A stretch of DNA of 64,000 bases from Euglena gracilis (Eukaryota > Euglenida > Euglenophyceae > Euglenales). Below the pieces are notes generated by a model that saw nothing but the letters and a program-made list of their open reading frames with translations, did not search any database and had not been told where the DNA came from. Position 1 is the stretch's first letter. Each line of letters opens with the position of its first letter. The stretch is from contig CP154956.1 in the NCBI GenBank assembly GCA_039621445.1, forward strand, positions 11,531,443 through 11,595,442, written 5' to 3'. The position numbers were made by a program, and so were the translations under genes. This document shows, in pieces, positions 49,970 to 61,800 of this stretch.

Positions 49970-50640
49970 CCCAAATGACACACCACATTACCAGAACAAA
50001 TTCCCAGTAAAAAAAACAGTTTGTTGCAGCAATTGAGACCGCTGAAAGAAACCAATGTCAGTGCAAAACTTGAAACTGTCGACCAGTTTCAATGATCAAA
50101 AATGAATCAAACCATTGCACAGAAAATAGAAAATGACTTATGCTGCAAACAAACTGGACAGACAAAGAAAAACCTCCTTCAGACAGTTTCCAGGCACAGC
50201 AACAGGAACAAGAAATCAAACACAATGGCCAATCCCAACAATGGATCAGTTTAGCAGGGACATGCTCAGGTCCAGATTAGTAACACACTCCTTCTGATGA
50301 GTTCATTTCACAGCAAGCCACCTGTACAGTCTCACCAATTCCTGCTTCAGCCTTTGTGAGATGACAAGTGTGTGACAATCATCTGCAACAGCGCCGCAGC
50401 ACCGATAGCCACTCCTGCTTGGGACACTTCAGCAAATTCTTGTCAGTGACCTGAGGCAGAGAAAAAAGATAATTCCCTGACAGCATTGTTTGGCAAACCT
50501 TTGTGATCAGAGGAGAGCTGGATGCCGAGAGAAGCCAGCGTCTTCTGATATCTTTAAGTCATGTCTGTCGTCACAGCATTAAACAGCATTCTGTGAAGGG
50601 GTCTCACTTGGTACGCTCTGGTCGTCAGGGTCATTTGCCA
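49970..50640. other. intergenic, nothing recognised
   Basis: A-rich DNA without homopolymer C/G runs. No coding pattern, no repeat ends. Confidence 0.4.
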
Positions 50641-50689
50641 AAATTGGGAATGCTGGTCTTGGGCCTCAGTCCACGGATATAATTATGGG

Positions 50690-52115
50690 GCCCTCGGACA
50701 GTTGAGCAACGCAGGGGATTTGCCACCCCAAAATGGGTGTCAATCACAAGGGATTTCCGTCCCCAAAGAACGACTTGGCAACACAATAGATTTTGTTCTT
50801 TTTGGCCCTCGAACAGTTGAGCAACAATAGGGGGTTCCCCCCCCAAAAACGGGTTTGAAACACAAGGGATTTCCTCGTCAAAACAACTTGGCAACACAAG
50901 GTATTTTATTATTTTCGGTCCTCGAACAGTTGAGCAACCCAAGGGATTTGCCTTCCAAAACGGGTGTAAATCACAAGGGATTTCTCCTCAAAATTACTTG
51001 GCAACACCAGGTATTTTATTATTTTCGGCCCTCGAACAGTTGAGCAACACAAGGGGTTTGCCTCCCCAAAACGGGTTTGAAACACAAGGTATTTTGTGCC
51101 CAAAGTGACATGGCAACACAAGGGATTTGGGGCCCTCAAACAGACGCAAGGGATTTGCCCCCCACCAAAACGGGTAGGAAACACAAGGGATTTCCTCTTC
51201 AAAACAACTTGACAACACCACGGATTTTATTATTACGGGGCCCGCAAACAGTTGAGCAACAATAGGAGGCTAGGCACAGCGGGGGGGGGGTGGCTGGGGG
51301 GGGGGTGCGAGCGGCCGCGCGGGGCGGCCGCGCGGGGGGGAGGGGGGGAGGGGGGGGAGGGGGGTCCGAGGGCGGCCGCGCGGGCGGAACGCATCCTAAA
51401 ATCGGTGATTTTCGGGTCCAAAAAGTGGTCATTTTTTGCCATTTTTGGGCCATTTTTGACCAAAAAAGTGCTTTTTTGGCCGCGCGCAGAGCGCGCGGCC
51501 CCCAAATTTGCCATTTTGTGTCCGAAAATGGTCATTTTTGGTCATTTTTGGGCCTCAAAAAATCGCGATTTTTTCACCAAATTTTTTTTTCTTGGCTATG
51601 CTAGGCACAGGGGGGGAGGGGGGGTCCAGGGGGGGGGCGAGCGGCCGCGCGGGCGGCCGCGCAGGGGCCGCGCGGGGGGGGGGGGGGAGGGGGGGGTCCC
51701 GGACCCCCCCGAGCGGCGCGCCTAGCCTCCATAGGGATTTCGCCCCCCAAAACGGGTGCGAACCACAAGGGATTTCCTCCTACTACTTGGCAACACATTT
51801 TGTTATTTTGGGGCCCTCGAACAGTTGAGCAACAATAGGGATTTGCCACCCCAAAACAGGTGTGAATCACAAGGGATTTCGTCTCCAAAAGGATTTGGCA
51901 ACAGGGATTTTGGTATTTTGGGGCATTCGAACAGTTGATCAACGCAAGGGGATTTGCCACACCAAAACGGGTGTGAATCACAAGGGATTTGCCACCCAAA
52001 ACAAGTTGCAAACACAAGGGATTTGGCCCCCAAAACGGCTTGCAAACACAAGGGATTTTGTTACTTTGGGTCCCTCGAAGAGTTGGGCAAAAGGGATTTG
52101 GCAACGCAATGCTTT
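50690..52115. repeat. degenerate tandem repeat, 'ctcgaacagttgagcaacacaagg' type
   Basis: About 100-120-bp units: tattttcggccctcgaacagttgagcaac, acaagggatttgcc, ccccaaaacgggtgtgaa, tcacaagggatttc, caacttggcaacac. About ten units in two blocks (50690-51265 and 51730-52115), separated by the GC-rich insert at 51266-51729. Confidence 0.85.
51266..51729. mobile_element. 464-bp GC-rich insert in the satellite, GAGGCTAGGC ends
   Basis: Ends GAGGCTAGGC / GCCTAGCCTC (10-bp inverted repeat), with ATAGG at both junctions. Each side has GAGCGGCCGCGCGGGCGGCCGCGC palindromes (NotI-type) and long G-runs. The AT-rich centre (ggtcattttttgccatttttgg) matches, in reverse, 55060-55200. Interrupts the tandem array. 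Confidence 0.6.
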
Positions 52116-52190
52116 TGACCTCAAAATTACAAAATCCCTCATTTTGCCAAGTGTTTTTGGGTGTATTTTAGCATAAATAGCCACTATTAG

Positions 52191-52372
52191 TACCACCCCC
52201 CCCCCCATATTGTCCCCCCCCCATATTGTCCCTCGGCCCGGCCGACGAGGGGTTTTTTTGGCTCGGTCAATGAAATTTCCTTTGGTACCCCCATATTGTC
52301 CCCCCCCCCATATTGTCCCTTCGGGCCTCCGGGGGAGAGGTCGGTGGGACAATATGGGGGGGGGGGGTGGTA
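52191..52372. mobile_element. foldback MITE, CATATTGT family (second copy)
   Basis: Ends TACCAC-C-run-CATATTGTCCC and the inverse GGGACAATATG-G-run-GTGGTA. Further CATATTGTCCC units inside. Sister of 30241-30417, with C in place of A at one position of each unit. Confidence 0.7.
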
Positions 52373-53160
52373 TTCCTGCTTTTTTTGTTTTCTTTGTTTT
52401 TGAAGGCCTAAAACATCAAAAAAAATGCGAGATTTTTTGATGGGGGGGGGGCGAGGTCGTGGGGTGGGTCGACCCTAGTGTCGGGCCTAGGGTCGGTCCA
52501 TGACCCTAGGGTCGGCCTACTCCACGTCCTGGGGGGGGGGGGGGCCGACCTTGGCGACCTTAGCGACCCTAGCGACCCTAGGGTCGTAGTGGGGGTGTCG
52601 GCACGCCGTGGCGAGGTTTCCGGCTTGGGGGGGGTTGGCGTGGCGAGGGGGTCCCGGATGGGGGGGGGAGGGGTGCGCGGGGGTTTGCCAAGAAAATTTT
52701 CTTTGGCGGGCTTGACATGGCGTGGCGAGGGGGTCTGGAAAGGGGGGGAGGGGGGGGTAAAATGGCGTGGCGAGGGGGTCGGTGAGGGGGGATAATTCAT
52801 ATGTCAGTAGGCGCTGCTTCCCATCCGACGTGTATCTTCTGCGGTTCGTTCCTCGGCCGCAGGAATCATCTGCCTGCTGGAACGCAAAATCAGACGACAA
52901 CAAAAATGCAACTTTTTGGGGGGGGAAAGGGGGACTTTAGGGGGGGGGGGGGGGCAAATTTTTTTTTTTTGGGGTCCAAAAAAGTGACGTTGGGGGGGGA
53001 CGAGATTTGCTGTCAGTGGGGGGGGGGGGCAGAAGGAGATTTTCAGGGGGGACAGTAACAGGAACTCATGTGGGGGGGAAACGGACTTTCTGGGGGGGTA
53101 CTGAAACACGAACAAGGCTCTACGGGCCAAGTCAAACGCTGGGCCTCAGGATCTCCAGAA
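52373..53160. other. G-run rich DNA, no gene seen
   Basis: Many G runs of 8-14. 'gaccctagg' repeats at 52470-52590 and 'atggcgtggcgagggggt' repeats at 52610-52790. Open frames are Gly/Pro low complexity. Confidence 0.5.
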
Positions 53161-53209
53161 CTTGATTGTTAGGAATGGGGGGGGGTTGGGGGGGGGGGGG
53201 GGGCTCTTA

Positions 53210-53290
53210 AACGGCATAAAACGAAAAAAAAACACGTTTTTTTAAAAAAAAACATGTTTTTTTTTAAAAAAAACAAAAAAAACGCCATTG
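53210..53290. repeat. T-run/A-run foldback blocks
   Basis: Alternating (T)7-9(A)7-9 units separated by cg or catg. The same design recurs at 22385-22470, 53540-53615, 54545-54600 and 54850-54925, within AT-rich MITE-like DNA. Confidence 0.75.
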
Positions 53291-53931
53291 AGGGTCCAGG
53301 GCAAAAAAATTTTTTTGCCTTTAATTTTAGCTTTTTTGCCCATCCTCGGTGAGAAAGACACCAAATTTGTGATGTTTCAAGTTGAAACATCCCAAAATGG
53401 CAGAAAAATGCCGTATTTTGACCATTCTTGTTGAAGACAACCAAAAGTATTGGTTTTCAAGTCATTTGAGCTAAGATTGGTTCACCCTTGCGATCAAAGG
53501 CAAAATTTGGACCATCATTTTCCCCTTTGTTTTTTTTGCCGTTTTTTTTGCCCGTTTTTTTTTAATAAAAAACAAAAAAAAACGTTTTTTTTAAAAAAAC
53601 AAAAAAAACGCCAGCTATGGTTCCCCAAGCATGGGCGCAGTCAATCTTCGTCTGGATGGTGTCGAACTTGCACCCAATTTTGAATCGGCCATGCAGCGAA
53701 CACCATCCTTTCCAAAGCCCGTGACGTGACTCCTTCGTCATTTCACTTTCCGGCTCCAGCGCCTGCAAGATGTGCGGGGCTCCCTTAGTCACCTTGCCAG
53801 TAAGGTATGATGACCTGAAGAAACATGAATGTGAAAAGGAACAAAACGGTAAATTTGTCCATCTCTTGCACAGAATGGCAAACCAGAAACATTTTTGAAG
53901 CCAGACAAGAGGGCCCAGGGAGGTTCAAAAA

Positions 53932-54003
53932 TTTTCGGCACTTCTCGGGGGTGCTACCCCCGTGACCCCCCCCGTGACCCCCCCCGTGACCCGCCCGTGA
54001 CCC
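53932..54003. repeat. CGTGACCCCCC minisatellite
   Basis: About 13-bp units. A second array lies at 55268-55313, each beside a short GC-rich unique patch. Confidence 0.85.
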
Positions 54004-54004
54004 G

Positions 54005-55410
54005 AGAATCGAGCCTTCGATTTTCATACAATGCATCAACCTTCATCACTTCAGCCTTTCTTTTCATTCATCATTTCAGCTTCTTTTTGATGTCTAGGTG
54101 GCGTTTTTGGTTGCTTTTCATCAATTTTCTGGTTCAAACCATTGCAAGTTTGCCTTGATATGGTCTAACAATGGAAAGAAATGCCAAGATTTGAGGGGAA
54201 ATTTTTTTCGACCCAAACATGGCGCTTCTTTGCCATATGAATTTGACCCAAAACTTTGGCAAAAGGGGAGATTGCGCAAGTAGGAAAGAATTTCATGGCA
54301 AAAAGGGGGGAGGAAATATGAAATTTTTGTGGAAGACCCCCCCAAAAACAGAAAATAATTGTCCTCACCCCACCTTCCATTTGGACAACCAAACCCCTTT
54401 TTGGCACCCAACGTCCAACGCACCTCCACACCCAAAAATGGCCAAAAATCTTGTCCCCTTAAAAAAAAAGTGCCAAAAATTGGTGCATTTCTGCAACCAA
54501 AACAGTTTTTTTTGGCTACTTTTTTTTTCAAAGTTGGCAATAAAAAAAAGTTTTGTTTTTTTTTGTGTTTTTTTTTTAAAAAAAAACAAAAAAAAACGCC
54601 AACGAGGTTTGGGAATTTTTTTTTGGAAAAAACACAGTCACCTCAGTGATGGTGAAGACTAGTGGCTGTTGCGCCTTGTTTCCGCTTCATCCAAGACCAA
54701 TTCACCATCAGACTGAGTGGTCTTCAAAAATGGGAGTTCTTCATTTGCTTTGCCTCTTGTTTCTCAAAAGTCGGCCGGCGATGAAGGAACTTCAGTTGCA
54801 AAAACCCATGTGGGGGGGCAAATAATGTGTTTTCAAAGAAAAATCCATTTTTTTCAAAAAAAAACCGTTTTTGTGGTTTTTTTTCCTTCAAAAAAACACA
54901 TTTTTTTACATATCAAAAAAACGTTTTTTTGCCAGCTTTGCTTTTCCCCCCCTTCAAAAATAGCCATTTTGGGCCATTTCTTCAAAAAAGGGCCAAAATG
55001 CATCCCAAAAAATGTAACGGTCAAGAAAATCCTGACAAAATTCCTTTTCCAAAAAATGAAAAAATGACCAATTTTGGACATGAAAATCACCCAAAAATGA
55101 CCACTTTCAAACCAAAAGGGATTTTTTTTGTTCGAAAATGGCCCAAAATGGCCAAAAATGATTACTTTTTGGACCCCAAATTAACCGATTTTAGGATGCG
55201 TGCCTTCTCGTGACGGGATGCAACAACATGGATGCTACCTCCCGACCACCTCCAAAGTGGCATACTTCCCCCGTGACCCCCCCCGTGACCCCCCCCGTGA
55301 CCCCCCCGTGACCCGCACCACCCCCCTCGAAGAGAAAGATGACCAAAACCCTGGTCAAGGGACACAAACCCCCCCCCAGTGGCAAACGGTAGACTGGGGG
55401 GGGGGGTCCT
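54005..55410. other. AT-rich MITE-like DNA, no gene seen
   Basis: ccattttt/aaaaatgg blocks, long A and T runs, and the 55268-55313 minisatellite. Open frames (54219-54662, 54717-55067) are Phe/Lys low complexity. Confidence 0.45.
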
Positions 55411-55533
55411 GGGTGGTCGGCCGACTAGTCGGCCGACCACCCAATTGGTCGGCCGACTAGGCCTGGTCGGCAGCTAGTCGGCGAGACAGGGGGGGGGTCC
55501 TGGGTGGTCGGCCGACTAGTCGGCCGACCACCC
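55411..55533. repeat. two copies of a perfect 32-bp palindrome (GTCGGCCGACTAG core)
   Basis: 55411-55442 and 55502-55533 each read GGGTGGTCGGCCGACT followed by its exact reverse complement. Between them lie further ggtcggccgacta fragments. Confidence 0.9.
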
Positions 55534-55549
55534 ACTCTAATGTAACGTG

Positions 55550-56240
55550 ACCCCCCCCCCCCTATATGGCACCCCCTCGGGAGCGTTTTGACCCCCCTGG
55601 CGACTATTAGGGGGGGGGTGACAATTAGGGGGGGGGGTTACTCAATTCCCCCCCATTTCCATGGGTCCATCCGTAACCCCCCCCCTAATTGTCGCCCCCC
55701 CCCCCCAAGGGGGGGGGCGACTATTTAGGGGGGGGGGTGACAAATAGGGGGGGGTCACGTCAGTTACGGGCCAGTTTCGCCGACTTTTAAGCCCCCCCCT
55801 GAGAAAAAATTTTGTCCAAATCACCCCAAAACCAGTCAAAAACCACCCAAATGGCTCCAGAACCCCCCAATCGGGGGTGAATATGCAAAAAAATTGGGGG
55901 GAAATGTCCATTTTGGGCCACTTTTGGCAAAAGAACACCTCTCTCCTTTGTTTATAAGTCAATATTACCGTGGTCCCTCCCCCCCCCCCGAGTTAGTCAC
56001 CCCCTTGGGTGGGGAAATTGGCCAAGGGTGACTTATAGGGGGGGGTGACTAACTCGGGGGGGGGGGTCAGTTTATGCCCAATTTTTGCCCCCTGAAGGTT
56101 ATTTTTGGGCATTCCAAGGCACTTTTCATGGATGACAACCATCGAAAAATTTAGATGGCCAAAATTTGGCGTCTTTTTAAAGAAAAAAAATTCCGTTCGA
56201 AAATTTTTTTTGCCCGGGGCACAAGGGTGACTAATAGGGG
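55550..56240. other. C/G-run stems ('gtgactaattagg' units), no gene seen
   Basis: Several foldbacks whose arms are gactaattagg-type words flanked by C or G runs (55590-55760, 55975-56070). AT-rich centre at 55800-55950. Confidence 0.5.
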
Positions 56241-57563
56241 GGGGTCGCTGAGCTCTTATCTCTTTAGAGTAAGAGCGAAGCTTACCACCCCCCCCAAACC
56301 CCCCCCCCCTACCCCCCCCCCCCCCCCCGCCCCCCGCCCCCCCCCCCCCCCCTGAGTAGGTCCGGCCACCCGAGGATTATCGATGTGACCCGATTTCCGG
56401 GCCCCCAAAGTGAATAGCCTATAGGTTAGGAGAGGATCCCTAGTCGCTGAGCTCTTATCTCTTTAGAGTAAGAGCGAAGCTTACCACCCCGGCGACGGGG
56501 GGGTTGGACCCCCCCGCCCCCCCCCGCCCCCCCCCGCCCCCCCCGCCCCCCCTGGGTAGGTCGGGGCACCCGAGGATTATCGATGTGATTGGACTTCCGG
56601 GCCCCCAAAGTGAATAGCCTATAGGTTAGGAGAGGTTCCCTAGTTTCTCCAGAGCACTTCGGTTACCCGTAACTCCCCGCCAGTCCGGAGATATGGCCCG
56701 AGCAAAAAAGTTGTCTACCGTTTTTTTTTCCGGGAAAATTTCAGGGTGATTTTGGGGTCAAAAAATCGAAAATTTCAAAATATCTCAAAAACGCTGGGGA
56801 GTTGAGAAAAAGTGAAGAGGACGTCATTCCTTAACTTTGGGAAGCCCGATCGATCGGTATGCGCGGTTTGGGCCAACTCCTCGCCTAGCCCGAGATACGG
56901 CCGTTTTGGGGTTTTGGGCCAGTTTGGCCAGTTTCGGCATTTCGGGCCTATACGGGGCCCGAAACCGTAAATTGACCGTATCTCGAGCTAGACGAGGAGT
57001 TGGAACCCAAACCAGGGGGTCAATCATTAGGTTTAGGGGGGGGTTTTGACCGTTTTTTGGGGTTCCCGGGGTCTGGTTGCGCGATTTTGGGCCATTTTTG
57101 GGTATTCGGGGACCCCTGTTGGGGTTCGAGGGCTGCCGGGCTGGGGTCAAAAAATCGAAAAATTCAAAATATCTCGAAAACGCTGCGGAGTTGAGGAAAA
57201 GTAAAGAGGACCTCATTCCACAACTTTTGGACGCCCTATCCATCGGTATGCGCGATTTGGGACAACTCCCCGCCTAGCCCGAGATATGGCCGTTTTGGGG
57301 GTTTTGGGCCAGTTTTGCCAGTTCTGGCCATTTCGCGGCCCGAAACCGTAAATTGGCCGTATCTCGGGCTAGACGAGGAGTTGGAACCCAAACCAGGGGG
57401 TCAATCATTAGGTTTAGGGGGGGTTTTGACCGTTTTTTGGGGTTCCCGGGGTCTGGTTGCGCGATTTTGGGCCAGTTTTGGGTATTCGGGGACCCCACCG
57501 GGCGCCGTCAGGGCGGCTGGGCGAGGGGTCGGGTGGCAGGTCGGGACCCAAAATTTTGAAAAA

Positions 57564-57631
57564 ATTTTTTTCGCTCAAAAACACTTTTTTTCACTTCAGA
57601 ACATCAAAAAAAGTGTTTTTGAGCGAAAAAA
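57564..57631. repeat. hairpin with TTTTTTCGCTCAAAAACAC arms
   Basis: Arm, loop 'tcacttcagaacatc', and inverse arm (gtgtttttgagcgaaaaaa). Copies at 59362-59423 and 61653-61713, always between the foldback modules and the 160-bp units. Confidence 0.85.
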
Positions 57632-58192
57632 AATTTCCGACCCGGACCCCCCCCCCCCAGGCCCCCCCTGGCTGGGGCCCGCCCCCTGGCCGGTGGACTT
57701 AGCCATTTTTGGGTCAAAAAGTCGAAAAAAATCGAAAACTTTTTTTTTGCCCAAAACCATGATTTTTGACCTCCCGGACCCGAAAAAAGTGTTTTCGAGC
57801 CAAAAATGAACGTTTTTCGACCCGCCGGCGCCCCGTTTTGGGCCGCCGACCCATTGATTTTGGGTCAAAACCGGGTCAAAAAAGTCGGAAAAAATCGAAA
57901 ATTTTTTTTTTGCCCGAAACGATGTCGTTTGGCCTCCCGGACCCGGAAAAACTGTTTTTGAGCCTAAAACGAGCGTTTTTCGACCCGCCAGCGCCCCATT
58001 TTGGGCCGCCGACCCATTGACTTTGGGTCAAAATCGGGTCGAAAAAGTCGAAAAAATCGAAAAAATTTTTTTTGGCCGAAACGATGTTTTTTGGCCTCCC
58101 GGACCCAGAAAACCTGCTTTTGAGCCGAAAACGAGCGTTTTTCGACCCGCCGGGCCGCGCCGGGCGCCGGGCCGGGCCGGAGTGGTCTCCCA

Positions 58193-58264
58193 AAGAGCTC
58201 AGCTCTACGTCACACCCTGGTCGCTGAGCTCTTATCTCTTTAGAGTAAGAGCGAAGCTTACCAC
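58193..58264 (+). repeat. conserved hairpin box (best copy)
   Basis: ctcagctctacgtcacaccctgg then tcgctgagctcttatctctttagagtaagagcgaagcttaccacc. CTCTTA-CTC pairs with GAG-TAAGAG in a perfect stem; GAGCTCAGC earlier pairs with GCTGAGCTC. Copies at 17187, 56246, 56452, 60231, 60532 and 62921 are nearly identical, while flanking DNA varies more. Confidence 0.8.
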
Positions 58265-58275
58265 CGGGGCCGGAG

Positions 58276-58318
<43 letters not shown>

Positions 58319-58633
58319 CCCCCCCCCCCCCCCCCGCCCCCCCCTGAGTAGGTCCGGGCACCCGAGGATTATCGATGTGATTGGATTTCCGGGCCCCCAA
58401 AGTGAATAGGTTAGGAGAGGATCCCTAGTTTCTCCAGCGCCTTTGGGTTCCCCGTAACTCTTCGCCAGTCCGGAGATATGACCCGAGCAAAAAAGTTGTC
58501 TACCGTTTTTTTTTCTGGGGAAATTGCAGGGTCATTTTGGGGTCAAAAAATCGAAAATTTCAAAATATCTCAAAAACGCCGCGGAGTTGCAAAAAAGTGA
58601 AGAGGACGTCATTCCTCAACTTTGGGACGCCCG

Positions 58634-58800
58634 ATCGATCGGTATGCGCGGTTTGGGCCGACTCCCCGCCTAGCCCGAGATACGGCCGTTTTGGGGTTTT
58701 GGGCCAGTTGGGCCAGTTTTGGCCATTTCGGGCCCGTTCGGGGCCCGAAACCGTAATTTGCCCGTATCTCGGGCTAGACGGGGAGTTGGAGCCCAAACCA
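58634..58800. repeat. foldback module (best copy)
   Basis: Arms ggtttgggccgactccccgcctagcccgagatacgg (58652-58684) and ccgtatctcgggctagacggggagttggagcccaaacc (58763-58799) are near-perfect inverted repeats around about 75 bases. Repeats at 56860, 57245, 59035, 60945, 61335, 63340 and 63725. Confidence 0.85.
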
Positions 58801-61800
58801 GGGGGTCAATCATTAGGTTTAGGGGGGGGTTTTGACCGTTTTTTGGGGTTCCCGGGGCCTGGTTGTGCGATTTTGGGCCAGTTTTGGGTATTCGGGGACC
58901 CTGCGGGGGCGCGACGGCCGCCGGGCTGGGGGTCCAAAAATCGAAAATTTCAAAATATCTCGAAAACGCTGCGGAGTTGAGGAAAAGTGATGGCGACCTT
59001 ATTTGACGACCTTGGAACGCCCTATCGATCGGTATGCGCGGTTTGGGACAACTCCTCGCCGGGCCCGAGATTCGGCCGTTTTGGGGGTTTCGGGCCCGTT
59101 TGGCTAGTTCTGGCCCGTTCAGGGCCCGAAACCGTAAATTGGCCGTATCTCGGGGTTGACGGGAATTTGAGCCCCAACCTGGGGGTCAATCATTAGGTTT
59201 AGGGGGGGGTTTTGACCGTTTTTTGGGGTTCCCGGGGTCTGGTTGTGCGATTTTGGCCAGTTTTTGGGTGTTCGGGGACCCCACCGGGCGCCGTCAGGGC
59301 GGCTGGGCGAGGGGGGGTCGGGTGGCAGGTCGGGACCCAAAATTTTGAAAAATTTTTTTTTGCTCAAAACCACTTTTTTTCACTTCAGAACATCAAAAAA
59401 GTGTTTTTGAGCGAAAAAAATTTTACTGACCCGGACCCCCCCCATGCCCCCCCCCCAGGAGGCCCCCCCCCCCCTGGCCGGTGGACTTAGCCATTTTTGG
59501 GTCAAAAAGTCGAAAAAATTCAAAAATTTTTTTTTGCCCAAACCATGACTTTTGACCTCCCGGACCCGAAAAAAGTGTTTTTGGGCCGAAAATGAGCGTT
59601 TTTCGACCCGCCGGCGCCCCGTTTTGGGCCACCAACCCATGACTTTGGGTCAAAACCGGGTCAAAAAAGTCGAAAAAATCGAAAAAAAAATTTTTTTTGC
59701 CCGAAACGATGTTTTTTGGCCTCCCGGACCCGGAAAAACTGTTTTTGAGCCGAAAACTAGCGTTTTTCGACCCGCCAGCGCCCCGTTTTGGGCCGCCGAC
59801 CCATTGACTTTGGGTCAAAACCGGGTCAAAAAAGTCGAAAAAAATCGAATTTTTTTTTTGCCCGAAACGATGTTTTTTTGGCCTCCCGGACCCGGAAAAA
59901 CTGTTTTTTGAGCCGAAAACGAGCCTTTTTCGACCCGCCGGCGCCCCGTTTTGGGCCGCCGACCCATTGACTTTGGGTCAAACCGGGTCAAAAAAGTCGA
60001 AAAAAATCGAAAATTTTTTTTTTGCCCGAAACTATGTTTTTTGGCCTCCCGGACCCGAGAAAACTGTTTTTTGAGCCGAAAACGAGCGTTTTTTCGACCC
60101 GCCGGCGCCCCGTTTTGGGCCGACCCATTGACTTTGGGTCAAAACCGGGTCAAAAAGTCAAAAAAAATCGAAAAAAATTTTTTGCCCGAAACGATGTTTT
60201 TTGGCCTCCCGGACCCGGAAAAATCGCTGAGCTCTTATCCCTTATGGTAAGAGCGAAGCTTACCACCGGAAACCCCCCCCTCGACCCCGCCCCCTCCCGC
60301 CCCCGCCCCCCCCCCCCCCCCCCCCCCCCCCGGGTCGGGGCCACCTCGGAACCGACGGATTATCCGTGATCCCCGCCCGGTCCCGGATTTTTTTTTTCTC
60401 CGCGAGCCGGATTTCTAGTTTCCGAATCACCTGGGTTTGACCCCCAACTCCCCGCCAGCCCCGAGTTATTCCCGCCCGAAGGCGTGGCCTCCCACAGAGC
60501 TCAGCTCTACGTCACCCCCTGGTCGCTGAGCTCTTATCTCTTTAGAGTAAGAGCGAAGCTTACCACCGGGGCCGGAGGGGGGGTCGGCCCCCCCCGCCCC
60601 CCCCCCCGCCCCCCCCCCCCGCCCCCCCCGCCCCCCCCTGGGTAGGTCCGGAAACCCGAGGACTATCGATGTGACTGGATTTCGTGGCCCCCAAAGTTAA
60701 TGGCCTATAGGTTAGGGGACGGTCCCTAGTACCTCCAGAGCCCTTCGGTTACCCGCAACTCTCCGCCAGTCCGGAGATATGGCCCGAGCAAAAAAGTTGT
60801 CTACCGTTTTTTTTTTTTTTGTAATTTCCAGGTCATTTTGGGGTCAAAAAATCGAAAAATTCAAAATATCTCGAAAACGCCGGGGAGTTGCGAAAAAGTA
60901 AAGAGGACGTCATTCCTCAACTTTGGGACGCCCGATCGATCGGTATGCGCGGTTTGGGCCGACTCCCCGCCTAGCCCGAGATACGGCCGTTTTGGGGTTT
61001 TGGGCCAGTTGGGCCAGTTTTGGCCCTTTCGGGGCCCGTCGGGGCCCGAAACCGTAATTTGCCCGTATCTCGGTCTAGACGGGGAGTTGGAGCCCAAACC
61101 AGGGGGTCAATCATTAGGTTTAGGGGGGGGTTTGACCGTTTTTTGGGGTTCCCGGGGTCTGGTTGTGCCATTTTGGGCCATTTTTGGGTATTCGGGGACC
61201 CCTGCGGGGGTTCGAGGGCCGCCGGGCTGGGGTCTAAAATCGAAAATTTCAAAATATCTCGAAAACGCTGCGGAGTTAGGGGAAAGTGATGGCGACCTTA
61301 TTTGACGACCTTGGAACGCCCTATCGATCGGTATGCGCGGTTTGGGACAAACTCCTCGCCGGCCCGCGATTCGGCCTTTTTGGGGTTTTGGGCCCGTTTG
61401 GCTAGTTCTGGCCCGTTCAGGGCCCGAAACCGTAAATTGGCCGTATCTCGGGCTAGACGGGGAGTTGGGACCCAAACTGGGGGTCAAACATTACGTTTAG
61501 GGGGGGGGTTTGACCGTTTTTTGGGGTTCCCGGGGTCTGGTTGTGCGGTTTTGGGCCAGTTTTTGGGTGTTCGGGGACCCACCGCGCCGTCAGGGCGGCT
61601 GGGCGAGGGGGGGGTCGGGTGGCAGGTCTGGCCCCAAAATTTTGAAAAATTTTTTTCGCTCAAACACACTTTTTTTCACTTCAGAACATCAATAAAAGTG
61701 TTTTTGAGCGAAAAAATTTTCCGACCCGGACCCCCCCCCCATGCCCCCCCCCCCCCAGGATTCCCCCCCCCCCCTGGCCTTTGGACTTAGCCATTTTGGG

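Noticed and set aside
49240-50055. Four long overlapping ORFs of 200-250 codons on both strands
   Set aside because: All are translations of the 38-bp minisatellite, open because the repeat contains few stop words.
57849-58165. Arg/Phe/Pro-rich ORFs over the 160-bp units as a repeat protein family
   Set aside because: All frames are open in part, frames shift between units, and substitutions are not codon-patterned.
60233-60270. Satellite hairpin box as U1 snRNA 5' end (gcttacc) or as a spliced-leader RNA
   Set aside because: The CTTACC word alone matches U1. No Sm site, no stem pattern of U1, and no dinoflagellate spliced-leader core found in the window.
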